Notes: generated from the letters alone by a model not told the origin. Counted from the stretch's first letter, positions 10,690 to 20,658 are shown. The stretch: 64,000 nt of DNA from Ariolimax columbianus (GCA_036924085.1 JAVGWX010000006.1:38746445-38810444); one strand, 5' to 3'. Program-made: numbers and translations.

Positions 10690-11585
10690 CTTTCATCATC
10701 TATCACCCAGGGGTGCATAGGCCATCAACCAACCCTCGCCAAGCAGCTCTGCCCTGTGCAATCTTTTCCACTTCCTTCCAGCTTTTTCCTGTTTTCTTTA
10801 AATCTGCATCCAGATCTCGTCTCCATGTATTCCTTGGTCTGCCTATGCCTTTCCTTCTCTGGGGGTTCCATGACAAGGATTGCATTTTGAGTCTAACCTG
10901 TGGCTTTCTTAATGTATGACCCATCCATCTTCGCTTTCTTTCTAAGATTACCTGTTCCAATTTACCTTGCCTCGCTCTCTCCCACAGTCTGTCGTTTGTA
11001 ACTTTGTCAAACCATCTTATACAAATGTCTTTCTCGGGCATCTGTTGCCAAATCCTGCAGTCTTCTGCGATTGCCTTTGGTCATCCTCTAGGTTTCCGCT
11101 TCATACAGCAGGACTGGCTTCACATTTGAATTGAAAATCCATATTTTTGTCGTCTTTCTTATTTCCCTTGAGTTCCATATGGGTTTCAACATTCCGAATG
11201 CAACTCTAGCTTTTTGTATCCTTGTTTTTATATCCTCGTCTGTCCCTCCTTCCTTGTTGATGATACTTCTTAGGTATGTAAATACTTCTACCTCTTCCAG
11301 TGGTGTTTCTCTCAGCCTGATTGGTTCTGTGTTTGCTGCATTGACATTAATTACTTTTGTCTTTTCCATATGGATCTTCAAACCGGCTTGTTTAGAGGTA
11401 TAATCCAGTCTATCCAGTGTCCTTTGCATTTGGCTTTGGCTGTGGGACAGAAAGATTATATCATCCGCAAAATCCAGGTCCTCCACCTGTTTATTAAAGA
11501 TCCACTGGATTCCATTTCTCTCACTTCTACTTACTTTCAAAATCCAGTCCATTGCTAGGGTGAACATGAAAGGTCACAGTAGACA
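10690..11585 (-). mobile_element. LINE fragment with RT motif C and C-terminal domain
   Basis: Minus strand 11567-11088 (159 codons) starts inside the RT palm. It contains DLDFADDIIFLSHS (motif C, catalytic FADD), then the thumb region KTKVINVNA and YLRSIINKEGG, ending at LLYEAET. After a one-base frameshift, 11041-10703 continues MPEKDICIRWFDKVTNDRLW … RRWMGHTLRKP … GIGRPRNTWRRDL … AWRGLVDGLCTPG and a stop. The layout is that of an animal non-LTR element, 5'-truncated just upstream of motif C. It is among the better preserved elements of the window. Confidence 0.93.
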
Positions 11586-11844
11586 ACCTTAAGCGCAGCA
11601 TGCATACCTTTATTTATCTTAAGGATATGAGTAAATTATTTGTTCTTATAATGTGTATCAATGTTTATAATGAAAGAATTTCCAGTAAGAGCTATGTGTT
11701 GAACGAAAACAGCGTGATTAATGTTGTGTTTTTGTCTCAGTGTTTCTTTTAAATTAATTGTTATGTTCTAAGCTTTACAATACGTTTAAGCATTTTAAAT
11801 AATTAAATGTACTTTTCGGTTTAAATATACTTATACATTGACCC
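11586..11844. other. AT-rich spacer
   Basis: No features recognised. Confidence 0.4.
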
Positions 11845-11975
11845 TTACATAAATGTATGCTGAAGTCAGATGCACTTGGCAGACAGGCGCAAAATAAAAA
11901 CCAAAGTGCAACGGACACCGCCTATGGAGAATAGAAAAATAAGGCGAACGGAAAATTTAAAAAAAATAAAATATT
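11845..11975 (+). mobile_element. SINE-D 3' fragment
   Basis: The segment from TGCTGAAGTCAGATGCAC through GACAGGCGCAAAATAAAAAC to AATAAGGCGAACGG matches the 3' half of SINE-D at 12186-12420. The tRNA head is missing. Confidence 0.85.
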
Positions 11976-12104
11976 TAAAAAAAACACCATTAAGAAAAAT
12001 ATGATTGTTTGAAGGAATATATTTTTCTAAAAGATACATTTGGACAAATGGTTGACAACCCAACTAAGAGTGTTTTATGGTGGTCATGATTAATTAATGA
12101 ACTA

Positions 12105-12500
12105 TGATAAGGACAAGAAGAAGAACAAAAATAAGAAGAAGAATAAGAACAGAAATAAGAAGAATAAGAACATCAAGAAGAATGGGAGCAGGCGGGGGAG
12201 AGTGGTTAAATGACACGGCTCCCAGTCAGAATGTACTGGGTTCGATCCCCATCACAGCACTGGCTGTTACCCAGCAAATCCTTATAAAATGCAGGAGGAA
12301 GCATGCTGAAGTCGGGTGCACTGGACCGACAGGTGCAAAATAAAAACCACAGTGTAACACACACCGCCTTAGAAATTAGAGAAATAAGGCGAATGCAAAA
12401 GCCAAAAAAAAAAAGGAAGATAAATAAAAATAAGAACAAGAACAAGAACAACAATAAGAACAACCAGAATAAGAACAATCAGAAGAACAAGTAGAATGGG
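12105..12500. repeat. (AAGAAC)/(GAA)-rich purine tract split by SINE-D
   Basis: Purine-rich AAGAAT/AAGAAC sequence lies on both sides (12105-12185 and 12415-12500) of a SINE-D. One tract was either invaded, or the right part grew from the SINE's A-rich tail. Confidence 0.8.
12186..12420 (+). mobile_element. SINE-D, near full length, tRNA-headed
   Basis: The head has A box GAGAGTGGTTAAATGACAC and B box GGGTTCGATCCCC 45 bp apart, typical of a tRNA-derived pol III promoter. The body contains GAAGTCGGGTGCACTGGACC and GACAGGTGCAAAATAAAAAC, ending AAATAAGGCGAATGCAAAAG. Other copies are at 58385-58640 (minus), 60835-60955, 62718-62840 and 11845-11975. The same head type is attached to a different body in SINE-K. 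Confidence 0.92.
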
Positions 12501-13049
12501 GGTTAGAGGGAGTAGACATAACGAAATGAGAGTATCGGAAAACAATTTACTAGAAAAAAATACCACTAGACAGTGACGTGATAATAATTACAGTGGACAT
12601 GTGACATTGCTCCATCTTATCTAACATACACTTCAACTTGTTGAAGCATGCTAAGATAACCCAGTCGGAAATACGAAATATCCCAAGGAAACAAACATTC
12701 ATCCCCGTTATTGTAGCCCACCTCGTTTGAGACGAGAAGGGAGAGCCTAGCGACTTAAGGAAGAATTTAGACTGCAGAGGCTCTTAACCTTTTCACGCTA
12801 ACAGACCCCCAATGTGTATTTTAGTATGTCCCAGTAGCTCCTTGGCCAGAGCTGTCGAAATAATCATTATCACAAGGTACTAGTATGACTTCTAAATTGG
12901 GCAACAGCAAATAGTAGTAGCCTTTTTCAGGGCAATAGCTTGACTTTATTTTACATCTGGATAGCTATAAATAGAACAGCCGATGCTGTTTTGGTGTTCC
13001 AGCTATCTGTGCTGGTTTCAGTTACTATTGACAGCGTTTCTTTGGTAGC
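12501..13049. other. Unassigned sequence
   Basis: No coding or repeat signal recognised. Confidence 0.5.
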
Positions 13050-13290
13050 AGGTTACGATGGCTTTTCTTATATATCGATGCGTATTTGAGAATGTGGACT
13101 GGTGTCCTTCTGGCTGTAGTGCAATTTGAGGCTTCTCGGTAAGCTCAGCAGTATGAGGATTATCAGCAGTGTCGATCTCCAACTCGTTGGCTAGAGTACT
13201 GTGGCACAGCCTGATTCATTAAGCATGAAATCGGACGTGAGGTGTGATCTTGATCAGTAAGTTTCACTTGGTCCTGATTTCTCTTCTCTC
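13050..13290 (-). mobile_element. Interspersed repeat G, second copy
   Basis: Homologous to 4870-5140 through the blocks CTGTAGTGCAATTTGAGGC, GTCGATCTCCAACTCG and TGTGGCACAGCC. It leads directly into a tandem array of its own terminal 46-bp segment. Confidence 0.7.
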
Positions 13291-13800
13291 CCACCTTGAT
13301 CAGTATGTTTCACCTGGTCCTGATTTCTCTTCGCTCTCACCTTGATCAGTATGTTTCACCTGGTCCTGATTTCTCTTTGCTCCCACCTTGATCAGTATGT
13401 TTCACCTGGTCCTGATTTCTCTTTGCTCCCACCTTGATCAGTATATTTCACTTGGTCTTGATTACTCTTTGTTCCAACCTTGATCAGTATATTTCACCTG
13501 GTCCTGATTTCTCTTCGTTCCTATCTTGATCAGTATGTTTCACCTGGTCCTGATTTATCTTTTCTCCCACCTTGATCAGTATGTTTCACCTGGTGCTGAT
13601 TTCTCTTCGCTCCCACCTTGATCAGTATATTTCACCTGGTCCTGATTACTCTTTGTTCCCACCTTGATCAGTATATTTCACCTGGTCCTGATTTCTCTTC
13701 GCTCCCACCTTGATCAGTATATTTCACCTGGTCCTGATTTCTCTTCGCTCCAACCTTGATCAATATGTTTTACCTGACCATAATTACTCTTCGATCCAAC
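13245..13800. repeat. 46-bp minisatellite, about 12 units
   Basis: The unit starts ACCTTGATCAGTATGTTTCA and continues CCTGGTCCTGATTTCTCTTC plus GCTCCC. Units differ by a few substitutions. The last unit decays (CAATATGTTTTACC). The unit is the end of repeat G, present once in the copy at 4870-5140. Confidence 0.95.
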
Positions 13801-14250
13801 GAGCTGAAAAAACCGTAAGGGTTTCTACCACATATATTTAATTGTAGAACAAAAACGATAATTCCAAAATATGCAAATTAGCTACAGCTACAGAGATCGC
13901 TCCATGGCTCCTTTACTTGGTTCCATGTGGTGTTCGAATCTTGAAACAGTGTCGTCGCACCATAATGGATAGTAAACACATAACAATTCAGTATTGAAGT
14001 CGGCTGCACTGGGCCGTTAGGCACAATGCTCAGTACATGGAATATTTCCTTAGGGGAAATATGGAAATTTAAACAAAAATATTTAAAGATTGTATAATGT
14101 AGCTTCTATTTCCACAGGGGTCATACACACCCAAAGTTAAAAACCTCTGCTATACTGGATATGTTATATATGGATAACGGCAAGATGAAGAAATCACTCA
14201 ATGATCGACTGTCGGATGATGACACATCTTTCTTTTTGTTTTTGTTTGTT
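13801..14250. other. Unassigned, with short SINE-D-like fragment
   Basis: About 13990-14030 holds GAAGTCGGCTGCACTGGGCC, resembling the SINE-D body. The remainder shows nothing recognisable. Confidence 0.5.
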
Positions 14251-14252
14251 TG

Positions 14253-14595
14253 TGCCTGTCAGCGTCAGGTAATGAAGAGATTTTTTGACCGGGCCCTAAT
14301 ACGCGCTTGTGCCTTTCAGCGTTAGGTAATGAATAGATTTCTTGACCGGGCCCTAGTATGTTTTTGCGCCTTTCAGCGTTAGGTAATGAAGAGTTTCTTG
14401 ACCGGGCCCTAGTATGTGCTTGTGCCTATCAGCGTTAGGTAATGAAGAGGTTTCTTGGCCGGGCCCTAGTATGTGCTTGTGCCTTTCAGCGTTAGGTAAG
14501 GAATAGATTTCTTGACCGGGCCCTAGTATGTGCTTGTGCCTTTCAGCGTTAGGTAATGAAGAGGTTTCTTGACCGGGCCCTAGTTTGAGTTTTGA
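14253..14595. repeat. 57-bp minisatellite from a LINE 3' end, 6 units
   Basis: Units begin at about 14255, 14312, 14369, 14425, 14482 and 14539 with CCTTTCAGCGTTAGGTAATG and end in GGCCCTAGTATGTGCTTGTG. In the related LINE copies at 26985-27420 and 42245-42765 the same segment occurs once, as the last codons and start of the 3' UTR of the element on the minus strand. Confidence 0.93.
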
Positions 14596-15245
14596 ACATT
14601 GCGAGCGTCACTGCTTCTGCTATCTCTGTTGTCCATCTTCTGTACGGACGGCACTTGGCTCTGTGTTCATTGTATCTGTGTAACATTGTATCTGTGTAAC
14701 ATTGTATCTGTGTAACATTGCCCTCTAGGGAATACTATGTAGTGTTTTTCTTGCTACGTGGCCAAACTATTTGGCTTGCTGTCTCTTGTCTATCACGGGT
14801 GCTGTGTCTACATGTCTCATAATTTCTTCGATTCTAATTCTATCCATAATTTAACTCCAAGTATTTTTCGCAGGTATTTCATTTCTGTTGTTGCGATGTT
14901 TCTTTTGTGTTTCTTTGTTAACGCTCAATTCTGGCACCGACAGCACAATGTGGGTAGGAATATCGTGTTGTATAGTGTTATTTTTCTATTCATTGTCACG
15001 TGTTGACATTGTAAAATCTGGGATGAAAATTTGTCCAATGATTTGACTTGCTTTAGTACTTCAGTTTTATATGTTTGTGTCACCTTTTCCTTCTACTCAG
15101 ATTATGTGTCCCAGTTACGCGAGATTTGTCATCTGTTTATTATTAATATTGTTGTTTAAATTTTTGTTTATTGCAAATGTCATAACTTCGGTTTTCTCTA
15201 TATCGATTTTCAAACTGTAATCTGTACAGACCCAGTTAAGTTTGC
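14590..15245 (-). mobile_element. LINE thumb and C-terminal fragment, family 3
   Basis: Across minus-strand frames it reads MKYLRKILGV, then DRIRIEEIMRHVDTAPVID, matching DRIRIEDIMRQVDRVPVID at 27088-27387. Farther upstream in transcription the pieces LKIDIEKTEVMTFA and RFYNVNT suggest the RT thumb. Many stops and frameshifts. The 57-bp array is its amplified 3' end. Confidence 0.85.
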
Positions 15246-15317
15246 TGATCACGGCTGAGAAAATACTGGGAAGGTACAAACAGAAGTCTTAACCGTGGGT
15301 CTCAGAACATATATTAC

Positions 15318-15740
15318 AACTATGTGACACTAGGAGAGCTCTCAAAAACGCGAAAACCACATCACACGGAGCGGAAAAATACAGAGCTATAAACAAGACA
15401 ATAAGAAAAGAGATGGCGAAAGCAAAGGAGGAGTGGATAATAGATCAGTGCACAAAAATTCAAGACTGCATTGTCAAGATTAATGGTAGAGCAGCTTACC
15501 AATTAGTTAGAAACCTTACAGAGAAGTTCAAACCGACAATAACAACAATTCAGGATGAGGCAGGGAATACCATGACTGTGGAAAAAGATGTTATGCAGAG
15601 ATGGACGAAAAATTGTTCCCAGCTGTACAATATGAAGTCCCCTAGGGATCCTAGAGATGTAACCCCACCAGGCCAACAAGAAGTGGAAGATAACTTTAGC
15701 ATCACGTCTGAAGAAGTTGAGGTGGAGGTTATGATAGTAA
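15318..15740 (+). mobile_element. LINE endonuclease-RT linker, left part of split element
   Basis: Reads CDTRRALKNAKTTSHGAEKY then, open from 15413, MAKAKEEWIIDQCTKIQD … NGRAAYQLVRNLTEKF … RWTKNCSQLYN … FSITSEEVEVEV. This is the linker that precedes the RT domain of animal LINEs. Its continuation RSLKNGKAAGVDNIPGE is found at 16053, so about 310 bp have been inserted between. Confidence 0.88.
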
Positions 15741-16052
15741 CAGCTGGAACATGAGCGTTTAGGACAGGGGATATTGGGCTGGCGGCTCTAGGAACAGAGG
15801 TTGCATGAATGCTTGCCAAGGTCAATCACCGTCTCGACACTAGGTCGACAAAGAAAACGAATTATTTAGTTCGGATGTACTGTGCTTTTTATTAAAATAG
15901 TTTTGTTTTAAAAATTATTAAACGATAATGTTATGTTTCCATTCAGGATAGTATTTACTGAGTTTTCCTGTATGAAGTCGTGTCGTGGTGTGGATACATG
16001 TTGTAACTCTTTAGATAAGTAAGCTACTCAGCTAAACCCTTACGCTACCACA
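15741..16052. other. Insertion inside the LINE, identity unknown
   Basis: This roughly 310-bp segment interrupts the LINE frame between EVEVEV and RSLKNGKAAG. It is AT-rich. Its right end read on the minus strand (GTGGTAGCGTAAGGGTTTAG) looks vaguely like a tRNA A box, so it may be a SINE. No target-site duplication was obvious. Confidence 0.5.
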
Positions 16053-16540
16053 CGATTAGATCTCTTAAAAACGGGAAAGCGGCCGGAGTGGATAATATAC
16101 CAGGAGAACAATTAATTCTTGGAGGGACAGTGGTGATAGTTTTTATAACAAAAATCTGTAACATGATATGGCAGACTGCAGAATGGTCCACAAGCTGGAC
16201 AAAATCATTGATCATTATGATATGAGAATGGCCCACACAAAATCCTTGATTATAGTGATAGGAGAATGGCCCACACAATCATTGATCATAGTGATTGGAG
16301 AATGGCCCACAAGCTGGACACAATCATTGATCATAGTGGTACCAAAGAAAGGTAACCTTCAACAGTGTCAGAGCTACAGAACCATCAGTCTGATTAGCCA
16401 GGCCAGTAAAGTTATGCTAAAAGTCATACTTAACAGACTGTTGCCACAAGCACAAGAAATTATTGGGGAAGAGCAAGAGGGTTTCAGAGCTGGTCGAAAG
16501 GCGATAGTGCACATCCTTGACTTACACCGGATCTAATATG
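16053..16540 (+). mobile_element. LINE reverse-transcriptase N-terminal part, with internal duplication
   Basis: Reads RSLKNGKAAGVDNIPGE, then MIWQTAEWSTSWTKSLII. This stretch is tandemly repeated about four times (16180-16340), and the frame then resumes as VPKKGNLQQCQSYRTISLIS … GEEQEGFRAGRKAIVHILDL. These are the RT motifs preceding the catalytic palm. The element stops before motif A. Confidence 0.92.
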
Positions 16541-17149
16541 ACATTTTCCGGAATACACTGCGTTTGTTCTTATTGTACATTGGCTGTTTACGTAAAGATT
16601 TGTACATATGTTGGACAAATGATCATAGTATAATCTATAAATTAGCAATACAACTATTTCAAAGCTTTGGAATCCAGCATGAATCTAACTGTGAAAGACA
16701 TCTAAGATGATGAATCATGAGTGTGTACAGCCAGCGAGCTGCAGGAACCATCGAAGTCAATGCAGTTCGTCACCTTCTGAAAGAAACTAAACATTATGAT
16801 CCTGCACGTTGTTCGATGATGTCGATTCTGATTACAGCAACATGCTACCGATATGAGCTTCTTTAAGCATTTACGACTTTGCGAACAATTCTATTGTTGT
16901 CAGCTCTTACGACATTATGAGACAGATACCTGAACTTCGGTGCAAATGATCTCCCTACGTTTTCCTAATTGTCTTCCCTTAGTTTTTATTGAACTTATAA
17001 TTCTTCTCATCTCCGATACCAGGGGTTCTTAGTGTTACTTGATTTCTGATGACCCGTTTCTCGGTGGTGGTTATAACATCAACAATCTTTATCCTCAGAG
17101 TGGGCAACAAGCTTCCCTTATGACGTATTGTATATACTTAGCTAAACGT
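16541..17149. other. Unassigned spacer
   Basis: No recognisable repeat, motif or RNA gene. Confidence 0.5.
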
Positions 17150-17485
17150 TACGTCTTTATACTGGTTTAGAAGAATCTTCAGAGTCTGTATACAACCAGT
17201 TTCTTGGAGGGTGGTTTAACCCATGTGCGAGTCCATCTTAATAGACTGAAACACTAGAGCTAAGAAGACCCGCAGCTAGTTGGCGCCATCTATAGCTGCT
17301 CTTAACAAACCACCTGGGAAAAAGTACAAATAGCTTGGGTAGATTTTTCATTTGAATAATGAATGTGATCGACACTGAACAACGGGAGACCGATCTCACT
17401 ACCCAGAGATCAGTGACATTTTTACCGGAAAGATCCACGTGAAAAAAAATCCCTGATCTGCACCGGGATTCGAATCCGGCGAACA
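17150..17485 (-). mobile_element. SINE-A copy (tail type 1)
   Basis: The head at the right has B box GGATTCGAATCCCGG (about 17465). The body runs leftward to the tail, which contains AAACTGGTTGTATACAGA (17185-17202), identical over 18 nt to the LINE 3' end at 57353-57370, then TTCTAAACCAGTATAAAGAC. Noncoding retrotransposon dependent on a LINE. Confidence 0.88.
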
Positions 17486-17494
17486 CCTTACTTG

Positions 17495-17890
17495 TTTTTT
17501 TTTTCCTCTGTATTCTACTGGCGGAGGCATATCCTTTTCCACGCCAGGCCGCATTCTTTTTAGGTGATATCATGCACGACGTACTAGCAAGTGTTTGGAT
17601 GCATGTGTGTGTCTGTATGCACCTATGCTAGTTAGGGCGCTCTCAGAGGTCAACCCAACCAAAACTCAATGGAAGGGCCTCACCTTGAAGACGAGAATTA
17701 AAGTTGTGTAAGAGTGGGATTGTTGAACAGAGTAAAATGAAACAGTGGAAGGTCAGAAGAGAGAGGAGGTGTGAACAGAAATAACACTTTACCTCGAGAC
17801 CACTGAGTCCCCTTGGGGATCTAGCCCACCACCTTCGGGATGTGAGCCGTGTCACTTAACAACTAGGCCACGCCGTCCCCTAATCACAGA
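17495..17890 (-). mobile_element. SINE-K, full length with tRNA head
   Basis: On the minus strand the right end carries GTTGTTAAGTGACACGGCTC and GGGCTAGATCCCC, a tRNA-like A/B-box pair. The body contains CCTTCCATTGAGTTTTGGTT and ends GCCAGTAGAATACAG near a T/A-rich tract. Copies lie at 37875-38150 (minus), 56688-56993 (plus, bounded by a 13-bp duplication) and 58050-58205 (fragment). The head type is shared with SINE-D. Confidence 0.87.
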
Positions 17891-18097
17891 TCTTGTCTTG
17901 CTAGAAGTTTGAATCTGGTTGGCTGCAGGGAAATCGAACGATAGGTAATTTGTCGGAATTTTCCTGGAAAACCTTTTTTTTTAAGAAGGGAGACGACTCT
18001 ACCTGGGATTTGCCGTGGCTTGATAAACGTTGTATTCTTGTGGATAAATTTTCAGAGGTTCTTAAACTGTTTGACGTGGTTTTTACAAGTGAATGAA

Positions 18098-20008
18098 AGG
18101 TGTTGAAGAAACGTTCTGGTCTCGCCACCATAGCAGAGAGCTGGCAGGACCACTGAGTTGAAAATGTCTGCACGTAGTCTGGTGTCATTTATGGCGTCTG
18201 TTGCTGGTTAGAGACCAGGTCCCGCCACCATAGCAGAGAGCTGGCAGGACCACCGAGTTGAAAATGTCTCCACGTAGTCTGGTGTCCTCTGTGGCGTCTG
18301 TTGCTGGCTAGAGACCAGGTCTCGCCACCATAGCAGAGAGCTGGCAGGACTACCGAGTTGAAAATGTCTCCACGTAGTCTGGTGTCCTTTGTGGCGTCTG
18401 TTGCTGGTTAGAGACCAGGTCTCGCCACCATAGCAGAGAACTGGCAGGACCACCGAGTTGAAAATGTCTGCACGTAGTCTGGTGTCCTTTGTGGCGTCTG
18501 TTGCTGGTTAGAGACCAGGTTTCGCCACCATAGCAGAGAGCTGGCAGGACCACCGAGTTGAAAATGTCTGCACGTAGTCTGGTGTCATTTATGGCGTCTG
18601 TTGCTGGTTAGAGACCAGGTCCCGCCACCATAGCAGAGAGCTGGCAGGACCACCGAGTTGAAAATGTCTCCACGTAGTCTGGTGTCCTCTGTGGCGTCTG
18701 TTGCTGGCTAGAGACCAGGTCTCGCCACCATAGCAGAGAGCTGGCAGGACTACCGAGTTGAAAATGTCTCCACGTAGTCTGGTGTCCTTTGTGGCGTCTG
18801 TTGCTGGCTAGAGACCAGGTTTCGCCACCATAGCAGAGAGCTGGCAGGACCACCGAGTTGAAAATGTCTGCACGTAGTCTGGTGTCCTTTGTGGCGTCTG
18901 TTGCTGGTTAGAGACCAGGTTTCGCCACCATAGCAGAGAGCTGGCAGGACCACCGAGTTGAAAATGTCTGCACGCAGTCTGGTGTCCTTTGTGGCGTTTG
19001 TTGCTGGTTAGAGACCAGGTTTCGCCACCATAGCAGAGAGCTTGCAGGACCACCGTGTTGAAAATGTCTCCACGTATTCTGGTGTCATTTATGGCGTCTG
19101 TTGCTGGTTAGAGACCAGGTCTCGCCACCATAGCAGAGAGCTGGCAGGACCACCGAGTTGAAAATGTCTGCACGCAGTCTGGTGTCCTTTGTGGCGTCTG
19201 TTGCTGGTTAGAGACCAGGTCCCGCCACCATAGCAGAGAGCTGGCAGGACCACCGAGTTGAAAATGTCTCCACGTAGTCTGGTGTCCTCTGTGGCGTCTG
19301 TTGCTGGTTAGAGACCAGGTCTCGCCACCATAGCAGAGAGCTGGCAGGACTACCGAGTTCAAAATATCTCCACGTAGTCTGGTGTCCTTAGTGGCGTCTG
19401 TTGCTGGTTAGAGACCAGGTCTCGCCACCATAGCAGAGAGCTGGCAGGACTACCGAGTTGAAAATGTCTGCACGTAGTCTGGTGTCCTTTGTGGCGTCTG
19501 TTGCTGGTTAGAAACCAGGTCTCGCCACCATAGCAGAGAGCTGGCAGGACTACCGAGTTGAAAATGTATGCACGTAGTCTGGTGTCCTTTGTGGCGTCTG
19601 TTGCTGGTTAGAGACTAGGTTTTGCCACCATAGCAGAGAGCTGGCAGGACCACCGAGTTGAAAATGTCTGCACGGAGTCTGGTGTCATTTGTGGCGTCTG
19701 TTGCTGGTTAGAGACCAGGTTTCGCCATCATAGCAGAGAGCTGGCAGGACCACCGAGTTGAAAATGTCTGCACGTAGTCTGGTGTCCTTAGTGGCGTCTG
19801 TTGCTGGTTAGAGACCAGGTTTCGCCGCCATAGCAGAGAGCTGGCAGGACCACCGAGTTGAAAATGTCTGCACATAGTCTGGTGTCCTTTGTGGCGTCTG
19901 TTGCTGGTTAGAAACCAGGTCTCGCCACCACAGCAGAGAGCTGGCAGGACCACCGAGTTGAAAATGTCTGCACGTAGTCTGGTGTCCTTTGTGGCGTCTG
20001 TTGCTGTC
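18098..20008. repeat. 100-bp satellite derived from a LINE segment, about 19 units
   Basis: Exact 100-bp periodicity with 1-5% divergence between units. Core words are GTTGCTGGTTAGAGACCAGG, CATAGCAGAGAGCTGGCAGG and ACCGAGTTGAAAATGTC. On the minus strand each unit encodes, in one of its frames, ADIFNSVVLPALCYGGETWS, the conserved segment after the LINE thumb. The single-copy LINE flank continues at 20009-20205. As 100 is 1 mod 3, each unit is read in a different frame, so the short minus-strand frames are not a protein. Units at 18151-18450 recur at 18551-18850, a 400-bp higher-order repeat. Confidence 0.95.
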
Positions 20009-20293
20009 ATGGCTGAGTTTAAGGCTGCCCAGTCCGACCATATCTGGTCTGGCGATCTCAAGTTTTATGTTGTTCTCCATGTTCAGGAGCATTTCAAGAG
20101 AGACATATTCGTCAGCGTCTTCTATAATCGTTCCACTCAGAAGTATTGGGTTGGGCTCTGCGAAACGGCTGCGCATAGTTCACTCGCATCTTTCGCGTTT
20201 GATAATTTCCGAAAGTTGGAATTGTGGAGATTCTGTTGGTGCTGGTTGCGGAGGGCAAGGTCTTGAGAGAGCAGCATGGATCACTCGCAGTTT
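20009..20293 (-). mobile_element. LINE fragments flanking the satellite
   Basis: Minus strand 20176-20009 reads AEPNPILLSGTIIEDADEYV then LLNMENNIKLEIAR. The satellite unit ATDATKDTRLRADIFNSVVL follows directly. From about 20205 to 20293 a second LINE C-terminal piece (…NQHQQNLHNSN) matches 32848-32945. It continues beyond the SINE-B at 20659. Confidence 0.82.
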
Positions 20294-20658
20294 CTTCTTC
20301 TTCTTCTTCTTCTTCGTTCATTCTCAATCTCCTGCTACCAGACACTGAAAGGGCATAAGTAGCAGAATGTAGTCCAGAGAACGGAATGCGTTGTGTCGTA
20401 GTTTGCAGCTTGACTGCGATATCTGCACCTTTCGGTCCAACACATCCGACTTCAGCAAGTATTTTTCGAGTACCGGGTTAGCATTCCCTCTTCGATCCCT
20501 TCTCCTTAGCCAGTCTGCCTTGTTGCAGCCTGTTATCCAGGATCACTGCGTGGAGGTGTAGAAGGGTCTTGGCAGCTCTGGTTCGCTGGCCCTGACGCTA
20601 GCAGTCAGCTATGGGTCGCTGACCACTGCAGCTCATGCGCTGCTCAGCATCTTGATCC
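20294..20658 (-). mobile_element. SINE-B, complete, with 12-bp target duplication
   Basis: CACTCGCAGTTT occurs at 20282-20293 and again at 20659-20670, flanking a 365-bp element. Its 5' end is at the right (GGATCAAGATGCTGAGCAGC) and its 3' end is a (GAA)n tail at the left. The homologous LINE at 32848-33000 has this target once, without the insert. The insertion is therefore directly demonstrable and fixes the family's boundaries. Confidence 0.96.

Noticed and set aside
12186..12265. tRNA gene suggested by good A and B boxes
   Set aside because: No closed acceptor stem or proper anticodon arm. The same head precedes SINE bodies in several places. The same reasoning applies to 8340-8400, 23600-23660, 31520-31580 and 60845-60910.
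18098..20008. CRISPR-like array of regularly spaced repeats
   Set aside because: The whole 100-bp unit is repeated, with no unique spacers, and it is LINE-derived. The context is eukaryotic.
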